Origin: JAYZAP01 sp964645285 | GTDB taxonomy: Bacteria > Pseudomonadota > Alphaproteobacteria > JAAXGF01 | Direction: 5' to 3' | NCBI GenBank assembly: GCA_964645285.1 | Contig: CAZYDR010000152.1 | Coordinates: forward strand, 1 to 6,606 | DNA length: 6,606 bases | In this document: positions 6,381-6,606 of the stretch, piece by piece | Numbering within the stretch: the first letter of the stretch is position 1 | How the letters are laid out: every line of letters starts with the position of its first letter | Translations under genes and position numbers: made by a program | The notes under the pieces: generated by a model | Told to the model about the DNA's origin: nothing | The model's input: only the letters and a program-made list of their open reading frames with translations | Databases searched by the model: none

Positions 6381-6606
6381 ATGACCAAAGCGACAGGCAA
6401 TATGCAGCGTCTTCCAATTGGCGTAAGTCGGCGGAGTTTTCTGATCAATGCATCCAGTATAATGGCGGTCTCGGCCGCGACGGGACTGGGGTCTCGTGCG
6501 TCGTGGAGTGCGGCCGCGGCGAAGGACGTCCGTTGGCTCACCTGGGGCACTTACTACAGTGAAAACTATATGGCCGGCTTCAGCGAAGGCACCGGCATCA
6601 ACGTGT
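6381..6606 (+). CDS. Tat-exported PotD-like ABC transporter substrate-binding protein (5' part)
   Basis: The first 75 codons of a gene that continues past the right edge. Residues 16-21 (SRRSFL) fit the twin-arginine motif. A hydrophobic Ala/Ser/Met/Leu stretch (about 20-37) and an Ala-rich site follow, with cleavage likely near residues 44-47. The protein is therefore exported folded to the periplasm. The mature start, VRWLTWGTYYSENYMAGF followed by TGINV, resembles the N-termini of spermidine/putrescine-type extracellular solute-binding proteins, where a Trp-Gly-x-Tyr strand precedes a helix ending in F..xTGI.V. It is probably the first gene of an ABC importer operon, divergent from the hyu operon across 293 bp, and so may deliver that complex's substrate. 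The ligand cannot be read from this fragment. A related family 1 solute-binding protein with another ligand is possible. Confidence 0.8.
   Translation, partial: MTKATGNMQRLPIGVSRRSFLINASSIMAVSAATGLGSRASWSAAAAKDVRWLTWGTYYSENYMAGFSEGTGINV

Noticed and set aside
6245..6550. 101-codon minus-strand open frame in the divergent region
   Set aside because: It is antisense to the binding-protein start, its ribosome-binding site and its promoter candidate. The plus-strand reading has a textbook Tat signal and family N-terminus.

Overview
The window looks like part of a moderately GC-rich proteobacterial chromosome. I would guess an alphaproteobacterium, from the GC-rich third codon positions and the Tat-exported, spermidine/putrescine-type binding protein, but no marker gene here fixes the taxonomy. 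It is dominated by one minus-strand operon of the hydantoinase/oxoprolinase (HyuA/HyuB) superfamily. A divergent plus-strand ABC-transporter binding-protein gene runs off the right edge.

In transcription order, right to left, the minus-strand operon is: a HyuB-type subunit (6087-4276, called copy 2), a single HyuA-type ATP-binding subunit (4242-2185), and a second, clearly paralogous HyuB-type subunit (2125-332, copy 1). The gaps are 33 and 59 bp and I see no terminator between the genes, so one transcript is likely. HyuA starts with TTG behind a very strong Shine-Dalgarno sequence. Both HyuB copies keep the metal-binding pattern (an upstream Asp, then HxxD and a His 22 residues later) known from acetone carboxylase and caprolactamase, so neither looks dead. 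The layout is therefore B-A-B', instead of the usual one A plus one B.

The 293-bp divergent region (6088-6380) holds a reasonable sigma70-type promoter for the plus-strand gene and a weaker candidate for the operon. A perfect 15-bp palindrome overlaps the -10 of the operon candidate. Two more short dyads lie nearby. The plus-strand gene (from 6381) encodes a twin-arginine signal peptide followed by the start of a PotD-like solute-binding domain.

The left 331 bp, downstream of the operon, hold no convincing gene. They contain two perfect 7-bp-stem inverted repeats, a 10-bp palindrome and a coding-looking fragment without a start codon. No canonical intrinsic terminator is visible there.

Working model (inference): an ABC importer, whose first gene is at the right edge, brings in a small amide, lactam, hydantoin-like or polyamine-like compound. 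The HyuA/HyuB complex then opens it, or carboxylates it, in the cytoplasm at the cost of ATP. The sequence does not reveal the substrate. No racemase, carbamoylase, acetone-carboxylase gamma subunit or regulator gene is present within the window.
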